From: Streptacidiphilus albus JL83
GTDB lineage: Bacteria > Actinomycetota > Actinomycetes > Streptomycetales > Streptomycetaceae
Direction: 5' to 3'
DNA: 64,000 bases
Assembly: GCF_000744705.1 (NCBI RefSeq)
Contig: NZ_JQML01000001.1
Span: 8,380,017-8,444,016, forward strand
This document shows, one piece after another, positions 1-7,712 of this stretch. A model generated the notes under the pieces. It saw only the letters and a program-made list of their open reading frames with translations. It was not told where the DNA came from and did not search any database. The first letter of the stretch is position 1, and the number at the start of each line of letters is the position of its first letter. A program made the translations under genes and the position numbers.

Positions 1-1014
1 CGGGACCATGGCGCCGAGGTGGGAGAAGCCCTCGCCGACGGTCTTGCCCTGGGTGTAGCGGAAGTGGATGCCCTCGGCGATCACCGCGAGCTTGTAGCCG
101 GCGAAGGCCGTGTACCAGGGGAGCGGGGCGAGGTCGAGGCCGGTGCGGGCGGCGTAGTGCTCCGCCAGTTCGTCCATCCCGGGGAAGCCGGCCTCGCGGC
201 CGACCGCCTGGGCGACCGGGTTGCCCGGAATGTCGGCCGCGATCTCCCAGTAGACCTTGAGCAGGCCGAGGTCGGCGAGCGGGTCGCCGAGCGTCGCCAT
301 CTCCCAGTCCAGCACGGCGGCGACGCTGTCGTCCGCCGCGATGATCGCGTTGTCGAGCCGGTAGTCGCCGTGGACCACCGTGTCGCGCTGGGTCGTCGGC
401 TGGTGCACCGCGAGCCGCCGCTGGAGCTCGTCCATCCCGGCGATCTCGCGGCTGCGGGAGGCGTCGAACTGCTTGAACCAGCGGGTGACCTGGCGCTGGA
501 GGTAGCCGTCGGGGCGGCCGAAGTCACCCAGGCCGACCGCGCCGGGGTCGACCCCGTGCAGCTCGGCCAGCACGTCGACCAGCCGGAAGGAGATCGCCCT
601 GGCCCGCTCGCGGCCGAGTCCGGCGGAGTCCGCGGCGCTGCGGTAGACGGTGCCGCGGACCTCGTCCATCACGTAGAACGGCGCGCCCAGCACCTCCGCG
701 TCGGTGCAGAGCAGCTGCGTCCCCGGGACCGGGACGGCGGTGCCGGCCAGCGCGGAGATCACCCGGTACTCGCGGGACATGTCGTGCGCCGTGGCCAGCA
801 CATGGCCCAGCGGCGGACGGCGCAGCACCCAGTGGTGGGTGTCGTCGTGCAGCCGGTAGGTCAGGTTCGACTTGCCGCCGGAGATCAGCTCGGCCGCCAG
901 CGGTCCCACGGCCAGGCCGGGGTGGGCCAGGTCGAGGTACTCCCGCAGCCGGTCCAGGTCCAGCCCGGGCGGATGGGGTGCACCGGACGGCTGTGACCCG
1001 GCTTGCTGGGACAT
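1..1014 (-). CDS. APH-family phosphotransferase, ACAD10-like (3' end outside window)
   Basis: The minus-strand reading frame stays open to the left edge, so the C-terminus is missing. The protein begins MSQQAGSQPSG and reads as an aminoglycoside phosphotransferase/choline-kinase fold: ISGGKSNLTYRL (nucleotide loop), VLRRPP with the ATP-binding region, the catalytic VVHGDYRLDN (Brenner motif, HGDxxxxN) and LDWEMATLGDPLADL, which supplies the metal-binding Asp. This version, with LDWE(M/L)ATLGDPLADL, is typical of proteins encoded beside acyl-CoA dehydrogenases (ACAD10/11-like), not of antibiotic kinases. The ATG start at 1014 has an AGGAGG ribosome site 6 nt upstream. It is divergent from a TetR gene, with a palindrome between them, so it is probably repressed by that TetR. 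The substrate is unknown; a hydroxyacyl intermediate is my inference. Confidence 0.85.
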   Translation of the reverse strand, partial: MSQQAGSQPSGAPHPPGLDLDRLREYLDLAHPGLAVGPLAAELISGGKSNLTYRLHDDTHHWVLRRPPLGHVLATAHDMSREYRVISALAGTAVPVPGTQLLCTDAEVLGAPFYVMDEVRGTVYRSAADSAGLGRERARAISFRLVDVLAELHGVDPGAVGLGDFGRPDGYLQRQVTRWFKQFDASRSREIAGMDELQRRLAVHQPTTQRDTVVHGDYRLDNAIIAADDSVAAVLDWEMATLGDPLADLGLLKVYWEIAADIPGNPVAQAVGREAGFPGMDELAEHYAARTGLDLAPLPWYTAFAGYKLAVIAEGIHFRYTQGKTVGEGFSHLGAMVP

Positions 1015-1096
1015 GCAGACCTCCTGGCTCTGGGTACGGCGGAACGGCGGATGCGGCAGACTCGGGAGCGAGCATGGCGCGGGGTCGTCATCGTCA

Positions 1097-1118
1097 CCAT
1101 ACCGACTGGTAGGTATGG
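1097..1118. promoter_or_regulatory. Inverted repeat, candidate TetR operator
   Basis: CCATACC (1097-1103) and GGTATGG (1112-1118) are perfect inverted copies 8 bp apart, between the divergent phosphotransferase and TetR genes. The core ACCGACTGGTAGGT is also partly symmetric (10 of 14 bases), as is usual for TetR sites. Assignment to the adjacent regulator is inference from position. Confidence 0.55.
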
Positions 1119-1188
1119 CGGCTAGAGTGGTGTGCAGCACACGGCCGTGTCGCGGCGTGTGCGGGGCAGGGAAGGAAAGAGGGAGTCC

Positions 1189-1863
1189 GTGGCCGCAGCA
1201 GCGCGCAGGGCAGTCAGCAACAGACGCGGTCGCCCGGCGGCCGCGCCCGGATCGGACGCGGCCGCGTCCGCCGCCCCGGCCGGTGCGGCGGACGCGCCGG
1301 TGCAGGAGCGGATCCTCGCCGCCGCCAGCCGGCTGTTCGCCCGGCAGGGCTTCGCGCTGACCACCGTCCAGGAGATCGTCGAGCAGGCCGGCGTGACCAA
1401 GGGCGCCATGTACCACTACTACGCCTCCAAGGACGACCTGCTCCAGCAGATCTACACCCGGCTGCTCAGCCTCCAGTCCGAGCGGCTCGCGGCCATCGCC
1501 GACAGTGACCGGCCGGTCCGCGACCGGCTGCACGAGGCCGCCGCCGACGTCGTCGTCAGCACCCTCGCCCACCTGGACGACGCCATGGTCTCCTGGCGCT
1601 CGATGCACATGCTGCCCCCCGAGCGGCTCGCCCAGGTGCGCGCCGACCGGCGGCGCTACCACGAGCGGTTCCGGGCGCTGATCGAGCAGGGGCAGCGCGA
1701 GGGGGTGCTCCGCACCGACCTCTCGCCCGATCTGGCGACCCATCAGTTCTTCGGGGGCGTCCACCACCTGGGCAGCTGGTACCACGTCGACGGCGAGCTG
1801 ACAGCCGAATCGATCGGCGGGACGTTCGCCGAACTTCTGTTGCGCGGCCTCGCGCCGGCCTGA
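1189..1863 (+). CDS. TetR/AcrR family transcriptional regulator
   Basis: TetR-type repressor of about 224 residues. After an Ala/Pro-rich N-terminal tail the DNA-binding helices read ERILAAASRLFARQGFALTTVQEIVEQAGVT in two pieces, followed by the signature KGAMYHYYASKDDLL. The C-terminal ligand domain is of the all-helical type seen in fatty-acid and CoA-ligand-responsive actinobacterial TetRs. I chose GTG 1189 because GGAAGGAAAGAGGGA lies just upstream; an in-frame ATG at 1132 overlaps the promoter region and has no ribosome site. The gene is divergent from an ACAD10-like phosphotransferase and is followed by about 390 bp of non-coding DNA, so self-regulation and control of the neighbour are likely. 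Confidence 0.85.
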   Translation: MAAAARRAVSNRRGRPAAAPGSDAAASAAPAGAADAPVQERILAAASRLFARQGFALTTVQEIVEQAGVTKGAMYHYYASKDDLLQQIYTRLLSLQSERLAAIADSDRPVRDRLHEAAADVVVSTLAHLDDAMVSWRSMHMLPPERLAQVRADRRRYHERFRALIEQGQREGVLRTDLSPDLATHQFFGGVHHLGSWYHVDGELTAESIGGTFAELLLRGLAPA

Positions 1864-2249
1864 TCCGGTCCGCACCCGCTCCGTCCGCGGCCCGGCGCAT
1901 CCTGGGGCAACTCCCCTGAAAACCCCCATGACCTGCGGTGGGGGCGTGCGCCCGGGCGGAGTTCCGCACCAATTCTGAACGAAACCTGGGAACCGGCTGA
2001 CGTGGCAGCAGCGTCTTTTCCAGGATCACGAATAGGCCGCAGGTCCGATCGACGTATCTAGTTGAAGCCCACACTTTGTATAGTGTGCGCCAGCAGTCGT
2101 CGGCTGCTCGGCGGATTCGCCCTGTGGACGCGGCCTCACCGAGGACGCGCAGGTAGTGGGCGCGCCGTAGACCTCAGCCGTGCCATCCCTCCCGCAAGGG
2201 CAGCGCGAGGGCCAGACAGGACGGTTCCATGATGCTGGGAGAGATCGAC
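1864..2249. promoter_or_regulatory. Intergenic region with 18-bp palindrome before the double MarR gene
   Basis: No gene is evident in these 386 bases. CACACT (2070-2075) and AGTGTG (2082-2087) form a perfect inverted repeat around TTGTAT. A -10-like TATAGT (2079-2084) lies inside it, so a protein bound here would block transcription of the MarR-MarR gene. MarR sites are commonly 16-20 bp palindromes over the -10 element, so autoregulation is a reasonable inference. No clear -35 was found. Confidence 0.5.
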
Positions 2250-3134
2250 ATGATGGGTGCGCCAATCCGCCTCTCCCCATCCCCGGGACAGTTGATTCGC
2301 ATTGCCCAGCAGGTCCACACCCGTCTGTGGACCGAGCATGTCGGGGGCGAACTCACCGCCCCGCAGTACGCCGCGCTGGTCGCGCTCGCCGTGGAACCCG
2401 GCGCCGACCAGCGCACCGTGGGGGAGCGGGCCTCGCTGGACAAGGCCACGATGGCGGAGATGGTCGGCCGGCTGGTCCGGCGCGGCCTGGTGCTGCGCCG
2501 CCGCGACCCCGCCGACGGCCGCCGCAAGCTGCTGACGCTCTCACCTGCCGGAACGGTACTGCTGCAGCAGGTCTCGCCGAGCGTGGCCCGGGTGCAGCGG
2601 GAGCTGCTCGAACCACTGGACGAGACCCAGGGCAGCGAACTGATGTCCGCCCTCGGCCGGCTGGCCAGGATGGACGAGCTGGCGCTGGAGACCATGCACG
2701 ACGCGCGCCCGATCCTGGACGCGCCGCGGGTGGTCGGCTACCTGATCCGGGTCGCCCAGCAGGTGCACACCCGGCTCTGGACCGAACTGGTCCCGGGCGA
2801 GCTGACGGCGCCTCAGTACGCGGTGCTGGAGGTGCTGTCGGTCGAGCCCGGTATAGACCAGCGCACGGTGGGCGAGCGGGCCTCGCTGGACAAGGCCACC
2901 ATGGCCGAGCTGATCAGCCGGCTGGTCCGGCGCGGCCTGGTGCTGCGGCGCCGCGACCCCGCCGACGGCCGCCGCAACCTGCTCGCCCTCTCCCCGGCCG
3001 GCACCGAGCTGCTGGCCCAGGTCCAGGGCGGCGTCGACGAGGTCCAGCGGCAGCTGCTGGAGCCGCTGGCGCCCGCCGAGCGCGAGACCGTGGTCACGCT
3101 GCTCGCGGTCACGGCCCGGCTCATCGAGAGCTGA
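2250..3134 (+). CDS. Double MarR-family regulator (two complete MarR domains in one chain)
   Basis: One polypeptide of about 294 residues holds two full MarR winged-helix domains in tandem. Numbering from the upstream ATG at 2229, residues 21-150 and 171-300 align without gaps at an offset of exactly 150 residues, with about 92 of 130 positions identical by eye. QRTVGERASLDKAT (recognition helix) and RLVRRGLVLRR plus DPADGRR (wing) are fully conserved in both copies. MarR proteins normally work as dimers of about 150-residue chains, so this looks like a covalent pseudo-dimer. I prefer ATG 2250 because GGGAGA sits 7 nt upstream, but ATG 2229 and 2232 are also possible. The gene converges on the ROK gene. 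The ligand and target are unknown; self-control through the upstream palindrome is inferred. Confidence 0.85.
   Translation: MMGAPIRLSPSPGQLIRIAQQVHTRLWTEHVGGELTAPQYAALVALAVEPGADQRTVGERASLDKATMAEMVGRLVRRGLVLRRRDPADGRRKLLTLSPAGTVLLQQVSPSVARVQRELLEPLDETQGSELMSALGRLARMDELALETMHDARPILDAPRVVGYLIRVAQQVHTRLWTELVPGELTAPQYAVLEVLSVEPGIDQRTVGERASLDKATMAELISRLVRRGLVLRRRDPADGRRNLLALSPAGTELLAQVQGGVDEVQRQLLEPLAPAERETVVTLLAVTARLIES
2289..3128 (+). repeat. Internal 390-bp tandem gene duplication
   Basis: Bases 2289-2678 and 2739-3128 encode the two MarR copies with a 450-bp period. Long DNA stretches are almost identical, for example the codons for QRTVGERASLDKATMAE and RLVRRGLVLRRRDPADGRR. The C-terminal helix (copy 1 residues 131-140) has diverged most. 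This indicates duplication and fusion rather than two independent acquisitions. Confidence 0.85.
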
Positions 3135-3145
3135 CCCGGCCCGCG

Positions 3146-3169
3146 GGGCCCGGGCCCGGACCCGGGCCC
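3146..3169. terminator. GC-rich hairpin between convergent genes
   Basis: GGGCCCGGG (3146-3154) pairs with CCCGGGCCC (3161-3169) around a 6-base loop, between the convergent double-MarR and ROK genes. There is no T-tract, as is common for actinobacterial terminators. It could serve both strands. Confidence 0.45.
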
Positions 3170-3194
3170 GGCCCGCGGCGCTCCGCCGCCGCCG

Positions 3195-4379
3195 TCAGCT
3201 CTCCGTCGTCCTCCGGTCGAAGACCAGCGGGCGGGCGCTGCGGACGGCGGTGGTGATCGCGCCGAGCAGCACCGCGTCCTCGCCGAGCGCGCTGGGGACC
3301 ACCTCGGGACGCAGCGGCGAGATCCGGTGCAGCGTCTGCCGCACGGTGTCGAGCAGCAGGTCGGCGCTGTGGCCGACGCCGCCGCCGAGGACCACCAGGT
3401 CGGGGTCGATCACCGCGGACACGGCGGCGACCACGTGGGCGACCCGCTCGCCCTCCTGCCGGACCGCCGAGACGGCCGCCGGATGCCCGCGCCGGGCGGC
3501 CTCGAACACCTTCTTGGCATTGAGCGGCCCGGTCATGCCCAGGTCGCGCGCGGCCTGGACGACGGCGTCGCCGGAGACCGCGGCCTCGGCCAGGTCGGCC
3601 GGGCTGGCGGCGGTCGGCCCCGAGGGCAGCGGCAGGAAGCCGATCTCGCCGGCCGCGCCGCCGGCCCCCCGGAACAGCTCGCCGTCGACCACGATCCCCA
3701 TGCCGAGGCCGGTGCCGATCAGCACGTAGACGAACAGCCGGCTGTCGGCGCCGCGGCCCTCGGCGTACTCGCCGAGGGCGGCGAGGTTGGCGTCGTTGTG
3801 CACGCTGAGCGCGGTGCCGAGTCCCGCGCGCATGTCGGCGAACAGGCCAGGACGGCCCCAGCCGGGCAGGTTGCCGGCGTAGCGGACCCGTCCCGAGTCG
3901 CTGTCGAAGACGCCGGGAGTGCCGACCGCGGCGTGGACGATGTCGCCGCGCCCCAGACCGGCCTCGGCGGTGAGCCGCTCGGCGGTCTCCACCACGGTCC
4001 TGGCGACGGCGGCCCCGGTGCGCCCCCGGTTGGGGACGTCGGCGCGGGCGATCACCGCGCCGGCCAGATCGGCCACGGCCAGCCGCAGCCAGGCCCGGCC
4101 GATGTCGATGCCGAGGACGTGCCCGGCGGTCGGGTCGGGCTCGTAGAGCAGGGCGGTCCGGCCCCGGTCGGGGGCCAGCGTCCCGGCCTCGCGGACCAGT
4201 CCGGCCTGTTCCAGGGCGGCCAGCGCGGCGGAGACGGTGGGCTTGGACAGCCCGGTGTCACGGGCCAGTTGGGCCCGTGACACCGGGCCGATCGCGCGCA
4301 GCCGCTCCAGCAGGAGCCATTCGTTGTTGCTGCGCAGCCGCTGCCGGTTCCACGGCTGTTCGGCAGGGTGCTCGGCCAT
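3195..4379 (-). CDS. ROK-family transcriptional repressor (NagC/XylR type)
   Basis: About 394 residues. An N-terminal winged helix-turn-helix (SRAQLARDTGLSKPTVSAAL, near residue 40) precedes a ROK sugar-kinase-like domain. That domain has the phosphate loop region VLGIDIGRAWLRLAV, the substrate motif HNDANLAALGEY, GTGLGMGIVVDGELFRGAGGAAGEIG in consecutive stretches, and the C-terminal LGGGVG. The usual ROK zinc-site cysteine cluster (CxCGxxGC) is not visible after the GEIG motif, where the chain reads FLPLPSGP. This suggests a regulator without sugar-kinase activity. ATG 4379 has GAGAGG upstream; the frame is open further upstream but lacks a start signal. It is divergent from an amino-acid permease with a strong palindrome near the permease start, so it is probably that permease's repressor. 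Confidence 0.88.
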   Translation of the reverse strand: MAEHPAEQPWNRQRLRSNNEWLLLERLRAIGPVSRAQLARDTGLSKPTVSAALAALEQAGLVREAGTLAPDRGRTALLYEPDPTAGHVLGIDIGRAWLRLAVADLAGAVIARADVPNRGRTGAAVARTVVETAERLTAEAGLGRGDIVHAAVGTPGVFDSDSGRVRYAGNLPGWGRPGLFADMRAGLGTALSVHNDANLAALGEYAEGRGADSRLFVYVLIGTGLGMGIVVDGELFRGAGGAAGEIGFLPLPSGPTAASPADLAEAAVSGDAVVQAARDLGMTGPLNAKKVFEAARRGHPAAVSAVRQEGERVAHVVAAVSAVIDPDLVVLGGGVGHSADLLLDTVRQTLHRISPLRPEVVPSALGEDAVLLGAITTAVRSARPLVFDRRTTES

Positions 4380-4440
4380 CGTGCCTCTCGTGTCGTGGAG
4401 CGCTCGTGTCGGTTGGGTGCTGCCCGGCGGGTGACGCGCA

Positions 4441-4470
4441 GACTGGGGGACCACTGACTGGGGGACCACT
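4441..4470. repeat. 15-bp exact tandem duplication in the ROK leader
   Basis: GACTGGGGGACCACT occurs twice head to tail (4441-4455 and 4456-4470) in the leader of the ROK gene. It is one of a family of 13-16-bp tandem duplications seen across this window. Confidence 0.8.
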
Positions 4471-4545
4471 GTAGGGGCTGCGGCCGGGCTTGTATCCGGC
4501 CAGGCCACAGCTCCGTTGCGATCTCCGGGCAGGGGGTTCGACCCC

Positions 4546-4577
4546 TTGACGTCTAAAGTTAAGTTATTTAACTTAAC
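4546..4577 (+). promoter_or_regulatory. Promoter with overlapping palindromic operator for the APC permease
   Basis: A -35-like TTGACG (4546-4551) is followed 17 bp later by TAACTT (4569-4574). Overlapping the -10 is an unusually A+T-rich palindrome: GTTAAGTT (4558-4565), four bases, then AACTTAAC (4570-4577). Actinobacterial ROK repressors are known to bind AT-rich palindromes of this kind, so it is a good operator for the divergent ROK protein. Binding is inferred. Confidence 0.6.
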
Positions 4578-4615
4578 AATGTCCCTGTCTCTCGAAAACC
4601 CTCCCGGAGGTAGCG

Positions 4616-6139
4616 GTGTCCGGAACCCCCGCACCCAGCGCCCCGTCCGCTCCCGGTTCCCCGGTCGGCTCGGCAGCCGACGCGGCGGCCACGGCCACCG
4701 TCGGACTCTCGCGCCGCATCGGCCTCTTCCAGGCGACCGCCATCAACATGAGCCAGATGGTCGGGGTCGGCCCCTTCATCACCATCCCGGTCATGGTGGT
4801 GGCCTTCGGCGGCCCGCAGGCGATCATCGGCTGGATCGCCGGTGCACTGCTCGCCCTGGTCGACGGCCTGGTCTGGGCCGAGCTCGGCGCCTCGCTGCCG
4901 GGCTCCGGCGGCACCTATGTCTACCTCCGTGAGGCGTTCCAGTACCGCTCGGGCCGGCTGATGCCGTTCCTGTTCGTCTGGACCGCGATGATCTTCATTC
5001 CGCTGATCATGTCCACCGGCGTCGTCGGCCTGGTCTCCTACCTGCAGTTCCTCTGGCCGAGCATGACCTCGCTCCAGGGCGACTTCGTCGGCGTCGGCGT
5101 GGTCGTGCTGGTGGTGGTGCTGCTCTGGCGCAAGGTCGAGAGCATCGGCAAGCTCTCGGTGGTGATGTGGGCCGTGATGCTGGTGGCCGTCGCCGCCCTG
5201 ATCATCGCCTCCTACACCCACTTCCACGCCGGGCAGGCGTTCGACTGGCCGGCCCACGCCATCCAGCTGACCCACGGACAGTTCTGGATCGGCTTCGCCT
5301 CCGGTCTGACCATCGGCATCTACGACTACCTCGGCTACAACACCGCCTCCTACATGGGCGCCGAGATCAAGCAGCCGGGCCGGACCATGCCCCGGGCGAT
5401 CATCTTCTCGATCGTCTCGGTCATGTGCATCTACCTGGTGATGCAGATCGGCGTGCTCGGGGTGGTCAACTGGCACGACATGCTCGACACCCACTCCCCG
5501 GCCTTCAGCTCGGTCGCCTCGGTGGTGCTGGAGAAGGCCTGGGGCCACTCGGTCGCCGAGGTGATCACCGTGCTGATCCTGATCACGGCCTTCGCCTCGG
5601 TCTTCGCCGGACTGCTCGGCGGCTCCCGGGTCCCCTACGACGCGGCCCGCGACCGGGTGTTCTTCAAGGAGTTCGGAAAGCTGCACCCCAAGCACCGCTT
5701 CCCGGTCCTCGGGCTGCTCACCATGGGCGTGATCACCGCGGCCGGCTTCCTGCTCGGCCGGCTGACCAACCTCAGCACCCTGATCGACCTGCTGACCACG
5801 GTGATGGTGATCGTCCAGTCGCTGGCCCAGGTGGTGGCGGTGACCGTGCTGCGCAAGCGGCAGCCGAACCTCAGGCGCCCCTACAAGATGTTCCTGTACC
5901 CGGCGCCCAGCATCCTGGCCGGTGTCGGCTGGCTGGTCATCTACGGCTACGCGGACAAGGCCGCGCCCGGCATCCACCCCATCGAGTGGTCGCTGGCCTG
6001 GGTCGCCGCGGGCTGCCTGGCCTTCCTGCTCTGGTCCAAGGTGGAGCGGGTCTGGCCGTTCGGCCCCAAGGAGATCCGCGAGGAGTACCTGGAGGAGCAG
6101 CGGCAGGCCGGGGCGGCCGGCGCCGCGGTCGCCGGCTGA
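4616..6139 (+). CDS. APC-superfamily amino-acid permease
   Basis: A 507-residue integral membrane transporter with about 12 hydrophobic helices after a 35-residue Ala/Pro/Ser-rich cytosolic tail. TM1 contains the APC signature (INMSQMVGVGPFITIP, unwound GxG-type segment), followed by GALLALVDGLVWAELGASLPGSGG and TYVYLREAF. These are typical of amino-acid/polyamine permeases of the APC family. It would import an amino acid or amine by ion symport or antiport. The GTG start at 4616 has GGAGG 6 nt upstream. The gene is monocistronic, with a strong hairpin after it, and its promoter overlaps the palindrome assigned to the divergent ROK repressor. ROK proteins usually sense sugars or sugar phosphates, so pairing one with an amino-acid permease is a little unexpected. 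The substrate cannot be read from sequence. Confidence 0.88.
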   Translation: MSGTPAPSAPSAPGSPVGSAADAAATATVGLSRRIGLFQATAINMSQMVGVGPFITIPVMVVAFGGPQAIIGWIAGALLALVDGLVWAELGASLPGSGGTYVYLREAFQYRSGRLMPFLFVWTAMIFIPLIMSTGVVGLVSYLQFLWPSMTSLQGDFVGVGVVVLVVVLLWRKVESIGKLSVVMWAVMLVAVAALIIASYTHFHAGQAFDWPAHAIQLTHGQFWIGFASGLTIGIYDYLGYNTASYMGAEIKQPGRTMPRAIIFSIVSVMCIYLVMQIGVLGVVNWHDMLDTHSPAFSSVASVVLEKAWGHSVAEVITVLILITAFASVFAGLLGGSRVPYDAARDRVFFKEFGKLHPKHRFPVLGLLTMGVITAAGFLLGRLTNLSTLIDLLTTVMVIVQSLAQVVAVTVLRKRQPNLRRPYKMFLYPAPSILAGVGWLVIYGYADKAAPGIHPIEWSLAWVAAGCLAFLLWSKVERVWPFGPKEIREEYLEEQRQAGAAGAAVAG

Positions 6140-6157
6140 GCCACCGCTCGACCCCGC

Positions 6158-6191
6158 GCCGCCGTTCCCCGGGATGCCGGGGAACGGCGGC
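6158..6191 (+). terminator. Strong hairpin after the permease
   Basis: GCCGCCGTTCCCCGG (6158-6172) and CCGGGGAACGGCGGC (6177-6191) are perfect 15-bp inverted copies around a 4-base loop, just after the permease stop. No T-tract follows. Confidence 0.75.
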
Positions 6192-6208
6192 GTGTCCAGA
6201 ATGGGTCT

Positions 6209-6454
6209 ATGGCCAAGAACAAGGACGGCGCGTCCCAGCACACGATCGCTGGTCGGACGGTGAGCACCCGCATGATCGTGCTGGTGGTGGCCGCGATCCT
6301 GGCGATCTGGTTCATTCTGATGAACACCGCCTCGGTGAAGATCCACCTCTGGGGGCTGTCCACCGTCAGCACGCCGATGTGGGTGATGACGGCGGTCATC
6401 TTCCTCGTCGGGATACTGATCGGGAAGTTCCTCTGGCGCAGCCGGGACAGGTGA
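6209..6454 (+). CDS. Small LapA-like (DUF1049) membrane protein
   Basis: An 81-residue protein with two predicted membrane helices (about residues 21-40 and 56-75) separated by a short NTASVKIHLWGL loop. It ends in a basic GKFLWRSRDR tail. The spacing and the 'N-x-x-x-V-x-x-x-F/L-x-G' loop match the LapA/DUF1049 family (lipopolysaccharide assembly protein A domain). In Gram-positives this family is a small membrane protein of unknown role. It is isolated between two hairpins and so is likely a single-gene transcript. No function is proposed here. Confidence 0.8.
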   Translation: MAKNKDGASQHTIAGRTVSTRMIVLVVAAILAIWFILMNTASVKIHLWGLSTVSTPMWVMTAVIFLVGILIGKFLWRSRDR

Positions 6455-6468
6455 CCCGAGCGCCCGCC

Positions 6469-6511
6469 GACCCGGCCCGGCCCCCCGATTCGCGGGGTGC
6501 CGGGCCGGGTC
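6469..6511. terminator. Hairpin between convergent genes
   Basis: GACCCGGCCCGG (6469-6480) and CCGGGCCGGGTC (6500-6511) form a 12-bp stem with a 19-base loop between the LapA-like and TrmB-like genes, usable on either strand. Confidence 0.65.
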
Positions 6512-6520
6512 GCGTCGCGG

Positions 6521-7390
6521 CTACGGCTGCTCGGGCGCCGCGGCCGCGGCCGCCTGCTCGGCCTCGGCGCGGGCCTTCATGGCCTCCTCCAGCGTCGGCG
6601 ACTCGTCCCAGACCGACTGGAAGCCCAGCCGCAGCGCCTCCGCGAGCGAGGCGTGACGGATCGCCAGCGAGGTGGTCGCGCCGGTCCGGGCGACCGGGTC
6701 GGGCATGTCGAAGAGCACGGTCGAGCGGTCCGCGATGATCAGCTTCAGCGGCAGGGTGTCGGCGATCCGGACCTCCTCGCCGACCTCCACGAACTGCCGG
6801 ACGACCGCCAGCACCTCCGGGTCGTCGAGCATGTCCCTGGTGTAGAGCGAGCGGGTCGTGCGGCCTGCCGCCTGCAGTCTGGCGGAGGCCTCCAGGCCGG
6901 CCACGTTCTCGGCCGGTGGGGTGACGTAGGGCGGCCGGGAGAAGCTGAGCAGCTCGCGCTCGGCCTCGGACTGGATCCGGGCGAAGCGCTCGCTGGTGTC
7001 GGCGGCGTCGCGCAGCACCTCGACGTAGTCCAGCGGGTCGGTGTGGGTGCGACCGCTGTCCCAGGTCGGCAGCAGCTCCTGGGCGAGCTCGTCGGACAGT
7101 CGCTCCAGCCGGCCGAGCGAGCGGCGCTGCTGCTCCATCAGCCGGTTGACCGCGGTCTCCGGGGCGACGGCCGAGTAGCCGGCGACCTTTCCCGGGTGCA
7201 GTATCGCGAGTTGACGCCTGGTCAGCCCCTCCAGGACGTCGTAGACCCGCTGCCGGGGGACCTGTGCCTCGCGGGCGACCTCTGCCGCAGTGAACACATC
7301 GCGGCGGATCAGGGCGAGGTAGACCCGCGCCTCGTAGTTGGTGAGTCCGAGCTCTTCTAGGTCTGCCGCGCGCCTGTCGTCCGTATGCAT
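6521..7390 (-). CDS. TrmB-family transcriptional regulator
   Basis: 289 residues with an N-terminal TrmB-type winged helix: LGLTNYEARVYLALIRRD, then TAAEVAREAQVPRQRVYDVLEGL. The rest is a helical, poorly conserved effector domain ending in an Ala/Glu-rich tail. TrmB proteins are best known as archaeal sugar regulators; actinobacterial members are common but mostly uncharacterised. A -10-like TACGGT lies 6-7 bases before the ATG and TTGCCA lies 19 bp further up, so the mRNA may be almost leaderless. A 10-bp palindrome AAGAGCTCTT (7426-7435) covers the -35. It is divergent from a DHA2 exporter, which is its most likely target. Confidence 0.83.
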   Translation of the reverse strand: MHTDDRRAADLEELGLTNYEARVYLALIRRDVFTAAEVAREAQVPRQRVYDVLEGLTRRQLAILHPGKVAGYSAVAPETAVNRLMEQQRRSLGRLERLSDELAQELLPTWDSGRTHTDPLDYVEVLRDAADTSERFARIQSEAERELLSFSRPPYVTPPAENVAGLEASARLQAAGRTTRSLYTRDMLDDPEVLAVVRQFVEVGEEVRIADTLPLKLIIADRSTVLFDMPDPVARTGATTSLAIRHASLAEALRLGFQSVWDESPTLEEAMKARAEAEQAAAAAAPEQP

Positions 7391-7712
7391 AAGGGAACCG
7401 TAGTGGCGGGGGTCCCTGCTTTGGCAAGAGCTCTTCGAAACCTGTCTGTTCCGGGGTCGAATCGCAGGCGGGAGGCGTCGGGGGGATGTTCGACAGCATG
7501 CACCACTGAGCGTGGTGTCTCGGTATCAGACTGTCATGTTCATGGCAGTACTTGCGACGGGAATCCACCGTTAAGGCCTGGTTCGATCGCGGTGCCCGAC
7601 CACTTACCTGCCGTAAGGCTAGCCCCGGCTGAGGAATTGTCGGTGCCGCACGGTACGGTGCCCCTCTCGAATCCGAGAACCGTGTGCAGAGCCATCCTGG
7701 AGCCCTACCGTC
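7391..7712. promoter_or_regulatory. Divergent promoter region, TrmB-like/DHA2 exporter
   Basis: These 322 bp hold no gene. Visible elements are a minus-strand promoter for the TrmB-like gene (TTGCCA as its complement at 7422-7427; TACGGT as its complement at 7397-7402), the palindrome AAGAGCTCTT (7426-7435), and a hairpin of CACCAC (7501-7506) with GTGGTG (7512-7517). I could not identify a convincing plus-strand promoter for the exporter. Confidence 0.45.
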
